Assembly (NCBI GenBank): GCA_030549335.1
Contig: CM060189.1
Coordinates: 49,694,917 to 49,758,916, forward strand
Direction: 5' to 3'
DNA: 64,000 nucleotides
Source of the DNA: Pontederia crassipes
Lineage: Eukaryota > Streptophyta > Magnoliopsida > Commelinales > Pontederiaceae
Shown here one piece after another: positions 46,700-58,499 of this stretch. A program made the position numbers and the translations under genes. The notes beneath the pieces are model-generated. The model saw only the letters and a list, made by a program, of their open reading frames with translations, made no database searches and had not been told where the DNA came from. Each line of letters opens with the position of its first letter. Positions within the stretch are counted from its first letter, which is position 1.

Positions 46700-46717
46700 T
46701 GGCGCCATTGCCGGGGA
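46700..46717 (+). other. Primer-binding site (tRNA-Asp type)
   Basis: TGGCGCCATTGCCGGGGA, six bases after the 5' LTR. One base differs from the site in the gag-only element. Confidence 0.88.
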
Positions 46718-46859
46718 TACTAATTAATATTTAATTTCTTATCTTACTTATAAATCTGAGAATTATTACCATTCATTTTCATTGGTGTGGTTGCAGGAAT
46801 TGAATAGTCTATAATCCACACATCCTGGAGGATTCTAACACGAGTGCCTTGGAACATAG

Positions 46860-48594
46860 GCATAATACACGAAGTTCAGGATGCCCACTAGTGTTTGATC
46901 CTGAAATAGAGAGAACTGCCAGGCAACTGAAGAAGAAAATTTTCACTATTGTTAAGATGGCAGATCAACAGAGGCAAATTGAAACCAACTACTTTCACCT
47001 GCATACAGAACTATGAGAGACTACACTATGGGTCCATTGATCGAGGAAAGAGGGAGTATTACACTTCCTGAAATTGGTGCTAACAATTTCCAAATTCAGC
47101 AGGGCATGATTCAAATGATTTCGAACACGAACTTTGGAGGAGATCGAGATGAAGACCCATTCAGCCATATCACAAAGTTCATTCAATATGCTCAACATTT
47201 AAATTCGAAGGAGTAACTTGATGCAGTCCGGTTAAGACTTTTTCCTTTCTCTTTGAGAGGAAAAGCTTATACGTGGCTTGCTACATTACCTGTGGGCACT
47301 ATAAGAACTTGGGATGATATGCGACAAGCGTTTCTTAATAAATATTGCCCCCTCAAAAAGCTGCTAGATGTTTATCTGAAGTTTCTTCTTTCTTTCAGCA
47401 GGAAACTGAAACTATGCATGAAGCTTGGGACAGATTTAAAGATCTAGTCAGCAAGGTCCTAAATCATAACATTCCCCTGTACCAGCAAATTCAGTACTTC
47501 TATAATGGGACGACTGCCGAGATAAAGGACAAGATCGACACTGGAGGGACCATTGCGGACATATCTCCTGAAGATCTTTAAAGGTTGTTTGATAATCTTG
47601 TCTTGAACAGTTGGCAAAATGCAAAAGTGAAAAAAGCTGGATTTCATCAGATAGACAAAGCAAGCCATATTCAAGCTCAACTAGATGTCTTTGCAAGGAA
47701 AATGGACATGCTAATGACCCAAAAGCCTGTTAACAAAATCTCAAACGTCATATGTGATAGGTGTGGAGGAGGGCATCCTAATCATGAATGCCAAACAGGT
47801 ATGAATTTTTAACAATAGAATTTTGAGGATGCTAATTATGTCTCCAATAATGCTTTCAAAAATAATGTGGGGAGCAATTCATACAACACTGGGTTGAGGA
47901 ATCCTCTGAATTATTCATGGGTGAACAATAGAGGTCCAGCACAACCCCCGTTTATCACCCTCGTCCTGAACCTAAGACTAACTTAGAGGATGTGTTGTCA
48001 AAATTTATCACAACTGTTGAGACTAAGTTCACCAATCAGGATGCATCAATCAAAAATTTGGAAACTCAGATTGGTCAACTGGCAAACATGATATCTGGGA
48101 GACAGCCAGGAAGCTTGCCTAGTAATATAGAGAAAAATCCGAGAGAGCAAGCAAATGAAATCATTCTGAGAAGTGGACTTCAGCTAGAAGGTCCGAAAAT
48201 TCCTCAAGCAGTGACACCTTTGCAGGAAGAAAAAGTTGAAAAAGAAGAAATACAGAACAACACTGCACCATCTAAGGAGGATAAGCTGCAGGAAAAGACT
48301 GAAGATGAGAAAATTGTGAAACTCCCTTACCCACAGAAATATCAAAGGGAGAAATTAGATAAACAATTTGCTAAGTTCTTGGAAATTTTGAAACAACTGC
48401 ATATTAACATTCCATTTTCTGAAGCCATTTTGCAGATGCCAACTTATGCAAAGTTCCTAAAGGACATTCTGACCAACAAGAGGAAGATAGAGGAATCTGG
48501 ACTGGTGAAACTGTCATCCAGTTGTTGTGCTATAGATCAACAAGATCTTCCTCAGAAATTAAAAGATCCAGGGACTTTTACAATTCCATGCTAA
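46860..48594 (+). pseudogene. Athila-like gag, frameshifted
   Basis: Coding pieces in changing frames: 46860-46990 (Arg-rich, then MADQQRQIE), 47013-47216 (MRDYTMGPLIEERG, ANNFQIQQGMIQMI), 47253-47447 (gag core, RGKAYTWLATLP), 47345-47581 and 47585-47812 (a short Cys/His cluster, CDRCGGGHPNHEC), then 47992-48594 (KLPYPQKYQREKLDKQFAKF and LHINIPFSEAI, the segment before protease in this branch). Breaks include TAA at 47214, a frame change within 47345-47447 and TAA at 47579. The frame continues in phase past the TAA at 48592 into protease. Confidence 0.85.
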
Positions 48595-51500
48595 ATTGGA
48601 AATTTCTTATGTGCTAACGCTTTATGTGACTTAGGTGCTAGCATCAATTTGATGCCATACTCGGTATTTTTGAAGTTAGGCACAGGTCAACTTAGAGAAA
48701 TGAGAGTTCTCCTTCAACTAGCAGACCAATCAATAAAGAAACCCAAAGGATTATTGGAGGATGTACTAGTTAGAGTTGACAAATTCATATTTCCTGTTGA
48801 CTTTGTCGATCTTGATATGCAGACTGAAAAGGAGCCTCCATTAATTTTGGGCAGACCATTTCTTGCCACGGGAAGAACATTGATTGATTTTCAACAAGAA
48901 AAAATAACATTAAGAATAAATGACGAAGACTTATCATTCAATATTGGACAAGTTTTGAAATATCCAATTGATAATTCTTCTTATTTTGCAATTGATATTT
49001 TTTATGAACATGACAGGGACGATATTGATGAAATAGTGGAGACTCATATGAAGGATGCTACAAATGAGGAATTGGAGGAAGAGCTAACGAATGAAGATTC
49101 TAATATAGAGGAGTTAGAAGAAGGGGATTTACCACCCCTATTCTTGAACTCAAAACCTTACCTGAGCATCTTAAATATTGCTTTTTAGAAACTAATAAGT
49201 TTCCTGTAATTGTGTCTTCATCATTGACAGAGGAAATGGAGAACAAGTTACTTGAAGTACTCCGCAAAGACAGAAAGGCTATAGCTTGGAGCATAATAGA
49301 TATTAAGGGAATTCTCCCTTCAATCTGCATGCACAAGATTTTGATGGAAGAAAATAGCAAACCTGTAACCCAATTTCAAAGGAGACTTAATCCAATGTTG
49401 AAGGGAGTAGTGTACAAGGAAGTTGTTAAGCTACTAGATGCAGGGATTATCTACCCTATCTCTGATAGTAGCTGGACTAGTCCGGTACAAATGGTCCCCA
49501 AGAAAGGTGGGATGACGATTATAACGAACGCACAAAACGAGCTCATTCCCACACGCACAGTCACTGGCTGGAGGGTATGTATCGATTACAGAAAATTAAA
49601 CGATGCTACCCGTAAAGATCACTTTCCACTTCCATTTATTGATCAAATGTTAGAAAGAGTTTCTGGTCATAAATATTACTACTTTTTAGACGGATATTCT
49701 GGTTATAACCAAATTGCAGTGGCTCCTGAAGATCAAGAAAAAACAACTTTTACATGTCCTTATGGCACTTATGCTTATCACATAATGCCATTTGGATTAT
49801 GTAATGCCCCTGCAACATTCCAAAGATGCATGATGGCCATATTTTCAGATATGGATGAGAGGATCTTAGAAATCTTCATGGATGACTTTACCCTTTTTGG
49901 AGAATCATTTGAGGATTGTTTGTCAAATCTATCTCAAGTACTTCAAAGATGTGAAGATACTAACCTTTCTTTGAACTGGAAAAGTGTCATTTTATGGTGC
50001 AGGAAGAAATAGTACTCGGGCACAAAATCTCCCAACAAAGTATAGAGGTTGATATGGCCAAGGTAAAGGTGATAGCAGACTTACCACCCCCAACTTCGAT
50101 CAAGGGTGTGAGAAGTTTCTTAGGACGTGCAGGATTTAGACCTCCAAAATAGCTAAACCTCTAACCACCATACTTTCTAAAGATGTTAAATTCAATTTTG
50201 ATGAGGATTGCTTAAATGCCTTTAATATCTTGAAACAGAAGCTAATCTATGCACCTGTGGTAGTAGGACCAGACTAGAGTCTGCCGTTTGAATTGATGTG
50301 CGATGTCAGTGATGGAGCAATCGGGGCCGTGCTTGGACAAAGAAAGGAGAAAGTTTTCTATGTTATTCATTATGCAAGTAGAACGCTGAATCCAGCACAA
50401 TTGAATTATGCCACAACAGAGAAGGAATTCTTAGCTGTCATCTATGATTTTGATAAATTTTGATCCTATTTAATCTATTCCAAGGTGATTGTGTATACAG
50501 ATCATGCAGCAATTCGCCATTTAATGGAGAAGAAAGAAGCCAAACCCAGACTATTGCATTGGATATTGTTACTACAGGAATTTGATGTTGAAGTGAAGGA
50601 TAAGAAAGGATCAGAAAACTTGGTGGCAGATCACTTATCCCGTTTGGAACCACCTCCAGAAGAGGAGGGAGACATCCTAGAAGAATTTTCCGATGAAAGG
50701 ATGTTTACAATGGAAACATTATTCAAGGTAAAACTTTTTGATCAAATTCCCTGGTTTGCTGGTATTGCTAATTACCTTGCAGAGAAATGGATTCCAAAAA
50801 GTATGACAAAGCAGCAAAAAGCCAAGTTTTTTTCTGACCTCAAACATTACATATGGGAGGAGCACATACTTTTCCGAGTGTGTCCTGATAATATCATCAG
50901 GAGATGTGTACCTGAAAATGAAGTACAAAGCATCCTATATCACTGTCACGACAGAGAAGCAGGAGGACACTTTGGACCAAATAGGACAGCCGCCAAAGTT
51001 CTGCAATGTAAATTCTATTGGCCCACCATATTCAAGGATGCACAAGCCTACTGCAAATCGTGTGACAAGTGTCAACGAATGGGTAACATTTCTCAACATA
51101 ACGAAATGCCTCTGAATAATATATTAATTTGTGATATTTTTTATGTTTGGGGGATAGATTTTATGGGACCATTTCCTAAGTCTATGAACAATGAGTATAT
51201 CCTAGTAGCCGTAGACTATGTATCTAAGTGGGTTGAGGCCATAGCTACCCCCACGAATGATGCAAAAGTGGTGGTCAGATTCTTCAAGAAAAATATTTTC
51301 ACTCGTTTTGGTACTCCTAGAACAATTATAAGTGATAACGGCACTCATTTCTGCAATAAGTTGTTCTCAGGTCTTTTACAAAAATATGGTGTTACTCACA
51401 AGGTTAGCACGCCCTATCATGCCCAGACCCGTGGACAAGTAGAAATTTCTAACAGAGAATTAAAAAGGATATTAGAGAAATATGTGAATGCATCTAGGAA

Positions 51501-52100
51501 GGATTGGTCCTTAAAACTAGACGATGCATTATGGGCATACAGGACAGCATTTAAAACTCCTATAGGTATGTCCCCATATAGATTAGTCTTTGGAAAAGCA
51601 TGCCATCTCCCTGTAGAATTGGAACATAAAGCATATTGGGCTACTAAATTTCTTAACTTCGATATGAAATCCATTGGTGAAGACAGGTTGTTGAAGTTGA
51701 ACTAACTTGAAGAAATTCGGGAAATGGCTTATGAAAATGTCAAGCTATACAAAGAAAGAACCAAGAGAATTCATGATAAGAATATCCTTTCCAAAGAATT
51801 TATCCCAGGCCAACAGGTTCTTTTATATAATAGCAGATTAAGGCTTTTTTCCAGGAAAATTAAAATCTAGATGGACAGGTCCCTTCAGAGTGGTCCAGGT
51901 ATTTCCGTATGGAACTATTGAAATTCAACCACTATCAGGAGGCAATTCTTTTAAGGTAAACGGTCAACGTCTCAAGCACTACATATTTCTCTCATGTTAC
52001 ATATTTCCTTGTCTTAAAGTTCAGTGTCAGGGCATTGCCTATCTTATGAAATTTGATTATTGTTCTTTTTATCAGTTATTACGAGAGTATTGGGAAATGG
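48595..52100 (+). pseudogene. Athila-like pol: protease, RT, RNase H, integrase
   Basis: Protease has the branch-typical CDLGASINLMP with Asp at 48628, and ends near LILGRPFLATGR. A frame change near 49150-49200 precedes reverse transcriptase (49212-50012), which has CIDYRKLN, MPFGLCNAPATFQRCM and FMDD at 49875-49886. RNase H (about 50040-50640) is cut by several stops and a frame change. Integrase (about 50900-51700) has an HHCC finger and D (51157), D (51334) and E (51442). It stops at 51703-51705. The tail ([11 protein letters not shown], then [11 protein letters not shown] after a frame change near 51845) runs to about 52000. Confidence 0.9.
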
Positions 52101-52746
52101 TAAGAGTTTGTTGCCGAGCAAGTGAATCTACTCTTTAATTTGCACTTCTGTACTATAATATGACTCCTGATTATATTTGTATCATTCTTGAAGCATAATT
52201 TTTTTTTGGAGCTTATAATTATGCTAATTAATGTTAATGAAAAGGAAGCTAGTTGAGCTCCAATAGTTAAATGAATAGTATAAAGTATCCTCTGGAACCT
52301 TAGTTGTGCAATATGGAGGATTACTGAATTCTAAAAAGTATGTGTCCGGATAATTAGATCCGTAGGGGATTTTTGCCTGACGACCTAAGGGCATCTGCTC
52401 TGGGATCCGTCGATTGAAAGCCCATTACATGGACCACTTTGCGGAATTTAAAAAAAATAAAAAAATAATATTGGATACTGCTGAAATGCGACATGATAAT
52501 AGTATGAAAATAAGCTCCCTAAAAATTTGTGGTTCAATATTGTTACTCTTATAAGATGGATGAATATTGTATGTAAATAATGCAGGGAGGACGGTTGAAG
52601 GTTGAGAATGTTGTAAGGTTAGGCTCGGTTTGAGGAAAGATACTCTGGTGATGGCTGTGTAAAAGAGTAATAGGAGGAAAGTATTAGATATCGCAATGGA
52701 GCGAGGGGTTGTCTGACAAAATTGCTTGAGGACAAGCAAAATATCT
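52101..52746 (+). other. 3' untranslated interior of Athila-like element
   Basis: About 650 bases between the integrase tail and the purine tract. No env-like or other domain was recognised. Confidence 0.6.
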
Positions 52747-52760
52747 AGCTTGGGGGAATT
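52747..52760 (+). other. Polypurine tract of Athila-like element
   Basis: AGCTTGGGGGAATT abuts the 3' LTR. Confidence 0.88.
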
Positions 52761-54268
52761 TGATGCATAGAATTCATGCATAATTTTTAGGCCAAATTAT
52801 TCTAACTTTAAGAGTGTTTCATGATTTAAAGTGAAAATTTTGTATAAATATGGAGAAATTCCCAAAAGATTGACTACTACCTAAGCTTGATTGATATCAT
52901 GACAGGGAATGGAAGTACGATGGATTTTGAACGGAAAAGCCGTGGAAAACAAGTGTTTGCAGCTATCACGGCCGTGCAGAAAATCATCACGCCCGTGCAA
53001 TGAAGAAGGGAAATTCAATTGTTCTGTCATGCCCGTGCATAAAATCATCACGGCTGTGCAATGAAGAGGGAAAATTCAAACGTTCTGTCACGGCCGTGCG
53101 GATGAATTTCACGGCCGTGCGAATCGGAGGCTAGAAACTACGTTTTGTCACGCCCGTGCAGAAGATCATCACAGTCGTGTGAATCGGAGGCTAACTAATG
53201 TTCTGCCACGGCCGTGCGGTGTGTCGTCACGCCCGTGCTGCGCAAGAACAGAAACTGATGTTCTGTCACGACCGTGCCATTTGATTTTCATGGCCGTGAC
53301 GGTGGTTCTGTTAGGCGGTTTTAAGCCATTTTTACCCATATTTTTTATAAAATTTCGAGTTGTTGAGCCATGATTCGGGAAAACTATTTAAGGAGACCCC
53401 AAATCAATTGGAAGGACATCTTTGGAGGGCATAATTTAGAGGTTGAAGGCTTGGTGAAGGAGATCCAAAGGCTACGACGAAGTTCTGCCGGAAACTCGAG
53501 AGAGGACGGTAGAATTAAGAGTAGTTCTTCTTGTTCTCTTTTCTTTTCCTGAAACATTATTTAGATTGATGTATTCTAGTTTATTAGAGTAGTTCTTTAG
53601 GATTTTCTTGATTGAACCCTATTCCTTATGAATTCTTCGTACATTTGGTTGATGGATCAATAGCATGTTTGATGATTTTATTAATCATTGCCCGAGACTT
53701 ATTCCTTTGAATCTTATTATTATCTGAAAAGAAGTTCTTCGATTCTCTAGAGTTTTTCTCTGATTTTTCCTCTTACATGCCACAATTGGGAAAATCGCAA
53801 GAGACCTAATTGTGTTATTGTTAAGGTGACTTTAGAAAGCCCTTAACTTTATATTCCAGTCGAATGCGATTTGATGATTGAGTAGATTAGATTAAAAACC
53901 GAAAGGATTGTTCTTTTCTATTGATCTCAAAACAGGGTTTAAAGCCTGAAATATCGGTTAAATCAATTTGGGAAGTTTATTTTATTAATTCATCATCTTC
54001 TGTCTAAAATTCATATGTGAGTAGTGGTATGAATCAAGATAAGTCCTATTCATCAAATCTATACTTTAAAACTCCATTGATCATAATCTTATATTTTTAT
54101 TATTTATTGATCTTATTTCCACATTAAACAACTTTATTTATATTTTCTCAATTTATAAGTAAGATAAGTTATTAATTATTTCTTGTCCTTGTGGGAACGA
54201 TACTTTATACTCATCACTTTATTACTTGAACGATTAGTGTGCTTGCTAGTGTTTCTAAGTTCGCATCA
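52761..54268 (+). repeat. 3' LTR of Athila-like element
   Basis: TGATGCATAG to TTCGCATCA. About 55-60 substitutions from the 5' LTR over 1.5 kb by hand count. Holds the more complete palindrome array (52967-53298), a TATAAATA at 52843-52850 and a TATTTAAG near 53385. Confidence 0.94.
52967..53298. repeat. Paired CACGGCCGTG palindromes, 3' LTR
   Basis: Twelve sites begin at 52967, 52988, 53028, 53049, 53089, 53110, 53149, 53170, 53207, 53228, 53267 and 53289. Intervals alternate 21, 40, 21, 40, 21, 39, 21, 37, 21, 39, 22. The array is thus six diverged units of 58-61 bp, each with two palindromes two helical turns apart. Confidence 0.92.
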
Positions 54269-54273
54269 CACAC
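54269..54273. repeat. Target-site duplication of Athila-like element, right copy
   Basis: CACAC, identical to 45187-45191. Confidence 0.9.
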
Positions 54274-55056
54274 ATTTGACAATTTCCCTAGGTTCATCGT
54301 AATCAAACCAGAAAGTCTCATATTTGAAGGATCTAGGTTTATTTAATTGATGATGTGTTCATAAGGATAGGGGAATGATTAGTGTGGTGTAAGGTGTTCA
54401 GAATAGCTTGAGGGAAAGACATGAGCCATTGATTATTAATTGGTAGCCGATCTAGCCTACAAAGTATTCTGGCATTGCCAGAGCGATTGTTACACCAAGT
54501 ATACTTACCCCCCCCCCCCCCCCCCCCTAAGTATGATGTCAGTGAGTCCTTGAGAGTCAATAAGACTTATGAGGGCAAGAATGGATTTAGTTAATTTGAA
54601 AATAGCACCCCCACGCCTATCACAGGGATTAATTAAAGAGGTCAAGTAACCAGTAATGGCCCAGGGGATATCATTCATGGCAATATTAGACAATTGGGAC
54701 CAGAGACTCATACGCACAGAGGGAGTAATGCTAGCATAAATACAAGATAAAAGAAAATAAGTGTCATTTAAAGATACTACGAGGTGTATGACTTGAGATA
54801 AAACAAGAAACGGTGTCACCTGGATTGCGCCTAAGCGCCAGGCCACCAAGATGCCGCCAGCAGCCCCGGAGCCCGCAAGGAAGTGCCCAGTCCAGGAACG
54901 ACCCAGCCAGCGGATGACGTGCTCCGAATCACGGTGAATAGTGTGAGTTTCAAGAAGGACCAGGATGTCAAGATGATTACATTTAATCATATCAGCGAGG
55001 CGGTCCTAGACCTTGCTTCCACCCGCCCCTTGGCAGTTCCAGCTTATTATCTTCAT
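54274..55056 (-). pseudogene. LINE ORF2, upstream part: AP endonuclease
   Basis: On the minus strand ATG at 55056 starts MKIISWNCQGAGG, the conserved start of plant L1 ORF2, overlapping the end of ORF1. A TAG lies about 16 codons in. The endonuclease continues through HLDILVLLETHT, GAAGGILVAW and the region of KYTWCNNRSGNARILCRLDR, used for nicking target DNA in active elements. A run of 21 C on the plus strand (54507-54527) falls just before KYTWCN and changes frame. The nested LTR element interrupts the gene at 54273. Confidence 0.85.
54507..54527. repeat. 21-base poly(C) tract
   Basis: Twenty-one consecutive C residues inside LINE ORF2, flanked by ATACTTA on the left and TAAGTAT on the right, an inverted pair. 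Length may be affected by sequencing error. Confidence 0.85.
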
Positions 55057-56667
55057 TTGTTCCGACGGGTGAGGCCGGGGCACCCTCCTGCAAAGACAAC
55101 GGAGCTTGTGAGTTCACAAATGTAGACTGAACAGCTTTCTTACCTCTCAGGGGCTTCTTCGCCACAGGCCGCCCAAGTAGCTCCAGCTGACGGGCAAGGT
55201 CTGCATCAGGTGCCTCATCATCCAAGCCGACCGACGATTCCACAGCAGGGCCCCGATCTGGAAGCGTGAAGCGAGAGAGGACATCGTTGACTATCTCCTG
55301 ATGTTCAGTGCGCATATCGCTAGCCGGAGGGGTGCCCTTCGCCGATCGGCCGCCCGAGGTCGGCGAGCGAGAAGAGGACCCAATGCATGCCCTAGAAACA
55401 CAAGAGGCGTCCACTGGCATAAGGGTATTTGGAGTGATAATTGAGGCAGAGCAGTCACGTGCGTGCACGTGAGGCGCATCAAAGTCATCCACTTGGGCAG
55501 CCGTAGAGCCATTGAACTTATCTGAATTCACGAGCCCATCTGCACCAGTAGCAACAGATCCAACGGCTGGCACAGCATCTGCACCAAGCCCGGGGCCGTT
55601 GAGATTAGGAATGGAAGCCCTAGCAGAAGATGGCCCGGACCGAGCCATCGCCGGACGCCGTGGTGCCGGAGAAGGGCGCAGAGCAGGGCTGACGGATAGC
55701 ACCTGGAGCCAGGGGCCAAAAAGAAGGACTGTCCTCGGCCGGTCCGGAGAGGGGGGGACAACGGAGCGGACGGTCCAGTCGGTGTCCAAGAACGCCGCAT
55801 TTGAAACAGAGGACCGGGAGACCCTCGTACATGACCTTCTGAAAGTATTTGTTGCCGTCAGGATTGCAGACCCAAATACCTTGCTTCATAGGCTGAGAGC
55901 AATCGAGGTCGATGCAGATCCAGGCGAAAGGACAGTCATCGCGCAGATAGTCGATACACAGGGGCGTGCCGAAATGCTACGCAATGTTAACGATAGCACC
56001 ATAGCTCTGCAATTCGAAGGGAAGGCCTGGAAGGCGGATCCAGCACGGGGCCGAGGTGAGGAACTCTTCCTCAGGCCGGAAGAAGGGTCGAGGGATGCAG
56101 ACGTTCAAGATGTGGCCCGCCGCAGTCCACGGGCCACCAGTAAGACCTGCATACGATTAGTGTTAGATGAAAAATGGAACATAATATAAAAGCATGCAAC
56201 CTGGATGATTCGCAGAGGAGCAGAGAGCCGCCAGACGCTCGCAGATCACGGTGAAGGTTGTTGACCGAGGCCTCATCACCCGAGAAGCGAGCAATAAGAT
56301 AGTTCTGCAGCTCCGCCGACTGCCGACGCACATCCTCGATCGGGATCTCGATTTCCTCCAGAATCGAATACTTGATACAACACAGTTGATTAGGCAAGAT
56401 CGGCGGAGGCAACCGAACGCGCTGGTTCTGCTTGACGACATTCGCCCAGGAAGGTCGTGGCGCAGGGTCAGGGTTGGTAGCATTGACAGATAAGCACGGA
56501 GTTTTTGAGACATTTGCAGCGAGGATCGGAGCGAGTGGCTGAGGAATAGTGTCGAGAGGATGGTCTGGCATACCAACGCGATCACGAACAGAAAGAGAGC
56601 GGCAATGGATGGATTCAGGATTTGGTGGTGGATGGAGAATCGGAGGAGGATCAGGGGGTTTTGTCAT
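54992..56667 (-). pseudogene. LINE ORF1 (DUF4283 and CCHC), frameshifted
   Basis: ATG at 56667 opens a Pro-rich N-terminus (PPDPPPILHPPPNPE), then PSWANVV and a DUF4283-type RNA-binding region (QSAELQNYLIARFSGD; later ILNVCIPRPFFRPEEEFL and WIRLPGLPFELQ after a frame change near 56130). The CCHC-type zinc knuckle follows at about 55830-55790 (LCFKCGVLGHRLDRPLRC), where a Cys/His spacing close to C-X2-C-X4-H is visible. The C-terminal half (55789-54992) is low in complexity and ends just inside ORF2. There is one stop near 55955 and at least two frame changes. In active L1s this protein coats the RNA. Confidence 0.82.
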
Positions 56668-56810
56668 TTGGAAGGCAGGAGGTGGTGCCTCCGGCGGGGA
56701 TCGCCGGAGACAACGAGTAGGAGAGGAGGGGAGGGGCGGCTAGGGTTTTTTTGTTCACGGTGGAACTACTTTTCTATGTCTTTTGGAGCCGGTCCTATAT
56801 ATTGATATAT

Positions 56811-56824
56811 ACCACTTATTACTT
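56811..56824. repeat. Target-site duplication of LINE, right copy
   Basis: ACCACTTATTACTT, identical to 41860-41873. Confidence 0.9.
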
Positions 56825-57250
56825 AAGATCATGTTTTTTTAGTATGTAAGTGATATGATATGATATGACTTAATGGCCTTTCTTCCTTTTATCATATTAA
56901 AAGTCCTTACATAGAAAGCCGTAATCATGTTAAAAGTCTCTCCTTTAAAAAATGACACCTTTATTTTATCCTATATATAATAAATACATAGAGTTCTATC
57001 AAATATCTTGGACTTTTAGTTCAAAATCACTTTATTTTTCTTAAAGCAAGAAAATTAACTTTTAACATGGGTCATCTTTTTTTTATTTTTTTCAAAGTTT
57101 CAAGTTTTTTTTTTTTGCATATGCGAAATTGATCATATTTCATGATTAACTATTCTGTGTAGCTCCTATATGCATTTGGATTCTTTAATTTTAATAACAT
57201 TATCGTTAATGGTTTTAAGTGGACTTGAAACACTTCCAAATCATTCTTAC
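56825..57250. other. AT-rich intergenic stretch
   Basis: Short, non-coding and T-rich; nothing recognised. Confidence 0.45.
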
Positions 57251-57258
57251 CATGTAGC

Positions 57259-58171
57259 CAATGTTATCATAACTGGACCGGTAATCGAATCGGACGATCA
57301 ACTGGGTCGTGGTTGGATCGTTTCAATCGGATTGAATCAAATTTTACTAAAATGATATTAATTATAATAATATTAAGAATATATATAACAAATATTATAT
57401 TATGTATAAAAAATTTAGTAACCTAATAAAGTTAAAATACTAACATATTATATATATTAAGATATTATTATTGATAGGTCAATTATTTTCAATTTTTTAA
57501 TACTTATAATGATTATTTTTTTTATCGTTAATTGCTACTAGTAATATGTTAATTTTTTTACCATAAACCACTCTTATCTTTTATTTTTATTTAACTTTCT
57601 TTTTTTTCATTTCTTCCTTTCTCTCTTCATTATTTTTTTTCACGCACTCTTCATTAGTTTCACTTTTTGTTTTTTTCATTTCCTCCTCTCTCCATTAATT
57701 CACTTTGTCATTTAATGCTATTACCAATATATTATTTTATTATTTCGGTAAATCACTCTCTTTATTCATCTTCTCATTATTATTTTTTTCCATTATCCCA
57801 TTAATTCCTCTCTCTTCATTTATTTTATTTTCCTTATTTTACCTTTCTTCCTCTCTCTTCATTTATTTCATTTTCCTTATTTTACCTTTCTTCCTCTCTC
57901 TCTTTATTAATTTTCCAGTTAACTTTGTTTTTCTGCATTCAATTAGTTTTATTCTTTTCCTCTTTCCATCTTTTTATTTCCATTTTAGTGGTTTTGAACT
58001 TTTTTCACCTTTTTTAAATTGAACTGGATTTCTTCCGATTCGCCGATTCATACTAGTTTAACCGGATTTTGTCCATCCAAATAAGCAATTCGATTTTGGC
58101 ATAAAATCGGACCGGACCAGCCACCGACTCATAATTGAACCGGCCGGTCCGGTCGGGTTTTAATAACTTTG
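57259..58171. mobile_element. hAT-type MITE (913 bp)
   Basis: Exact 8-bp duplications CATGTAGC (57251-57258 and 58172-58179) flank inverted ends: CAATGTTATCATAAC at the left and the complement CAAAGTTATTAAAAC at the right, each followed by ACCGG-rich sequence (GGACCGG, CCGGTCCGG). An 8-bp duplication and CA tips fit the hAT superfamily. The interior has no transposase; it is T/C-rich with a 43-bp tandem repeat. Confidence 0.88.
57805..57904. repeat. 43-bp tandem repeat in the hAT MITE
   Basis: Units start at TTCCTCTCTC at 57805, 57848 and 57891 (third partial). The first two are nearly identical. Confidence 0.85.
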
Positions 58172-58179
58172 CATGTAGC

Positions 58180-58499
58180 AGCATTCATCTTAAGGGATAT
58201 TACCAACTATGCAATACTCTAACTAATAAGCTAACTTTGACTTGTTCTTTGACTAAAACATGAAATAAATGAAAGATTTAAAAGAAATATCATTAGATGT
58301 GAAAGTCATATAACCCATAATGTCAATAATCATCAAGGCTAAAGCAAAAAGTCTAATAAAGTAGAGAAATAACTAAAGTACAATGAGAATAATATCCTAG
58401 AACCACTCCACCTACACATGACTATTACAAACATCATCAATCGCTTGAGTTAGTTGAGTTCATCATTCATTGTCCTAATCATTTGTAGGATAATTGCAG
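58180..58499. other. Short intergenic stretch before gypsy remnant
   Basis: No recognised coding or repeat structure; it may be the decayed upstream part of the gypsy remnant. Confidence 0.4.

Larger units (their letters stand above)
45192..54268 (+). mobile_element. Athila-like gypsy retrotransposon inside LINE ORF2 (9,077 bp)
   Basis: LTRs of 1,502 and 1,508 bp, tRNA-Asp-type primer site, gag, protease, reverse transcriptase, RNase H, integrase, polypurine tract and exact CACAC duplications. The DLGAS protease motif, FMDD in reverse transcriptase and gag style indicate the Athila branch. LTRs differ by about 4% by eye. No env-like frame was seen between integrase and the 3' LTR. All frames are interrupted. 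Confidence 0.94.
41874..56810 (-). mobile_element. Full-length L1-type LINE split by a nested LTR element
   Basis: Flanked by an exact 14-bp duplication, with a short poly(A) tail (T run at 41872-41879) at the left and the 5' end at 56810. Removing the nested element and its extra CACAC leaves about 5.86 kb, a normal full length for a plant L1. ORF1 (DUF4283 plus CCHC) and ORF2 (endonuclease, reverse transcriptase, zinc-binding RT-associated domain, RNase H) are in the expected order on the minus strand, and all are broken. Confidence 0.93.

Noticed and set aside
55512-56189. 225-codon plus-strand frame with no stops
   Set aside because: It is the antisense shadow of LINE ORF1, whose minus-strand reading has DUF4283 and zinc-knuckle motifs.
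57705-58022. Ser/Leu/Phe-rich 105-codon frame
   Set aside because: Produced by the T/C-rich core and 43-bp repeats of the hAT MITE.
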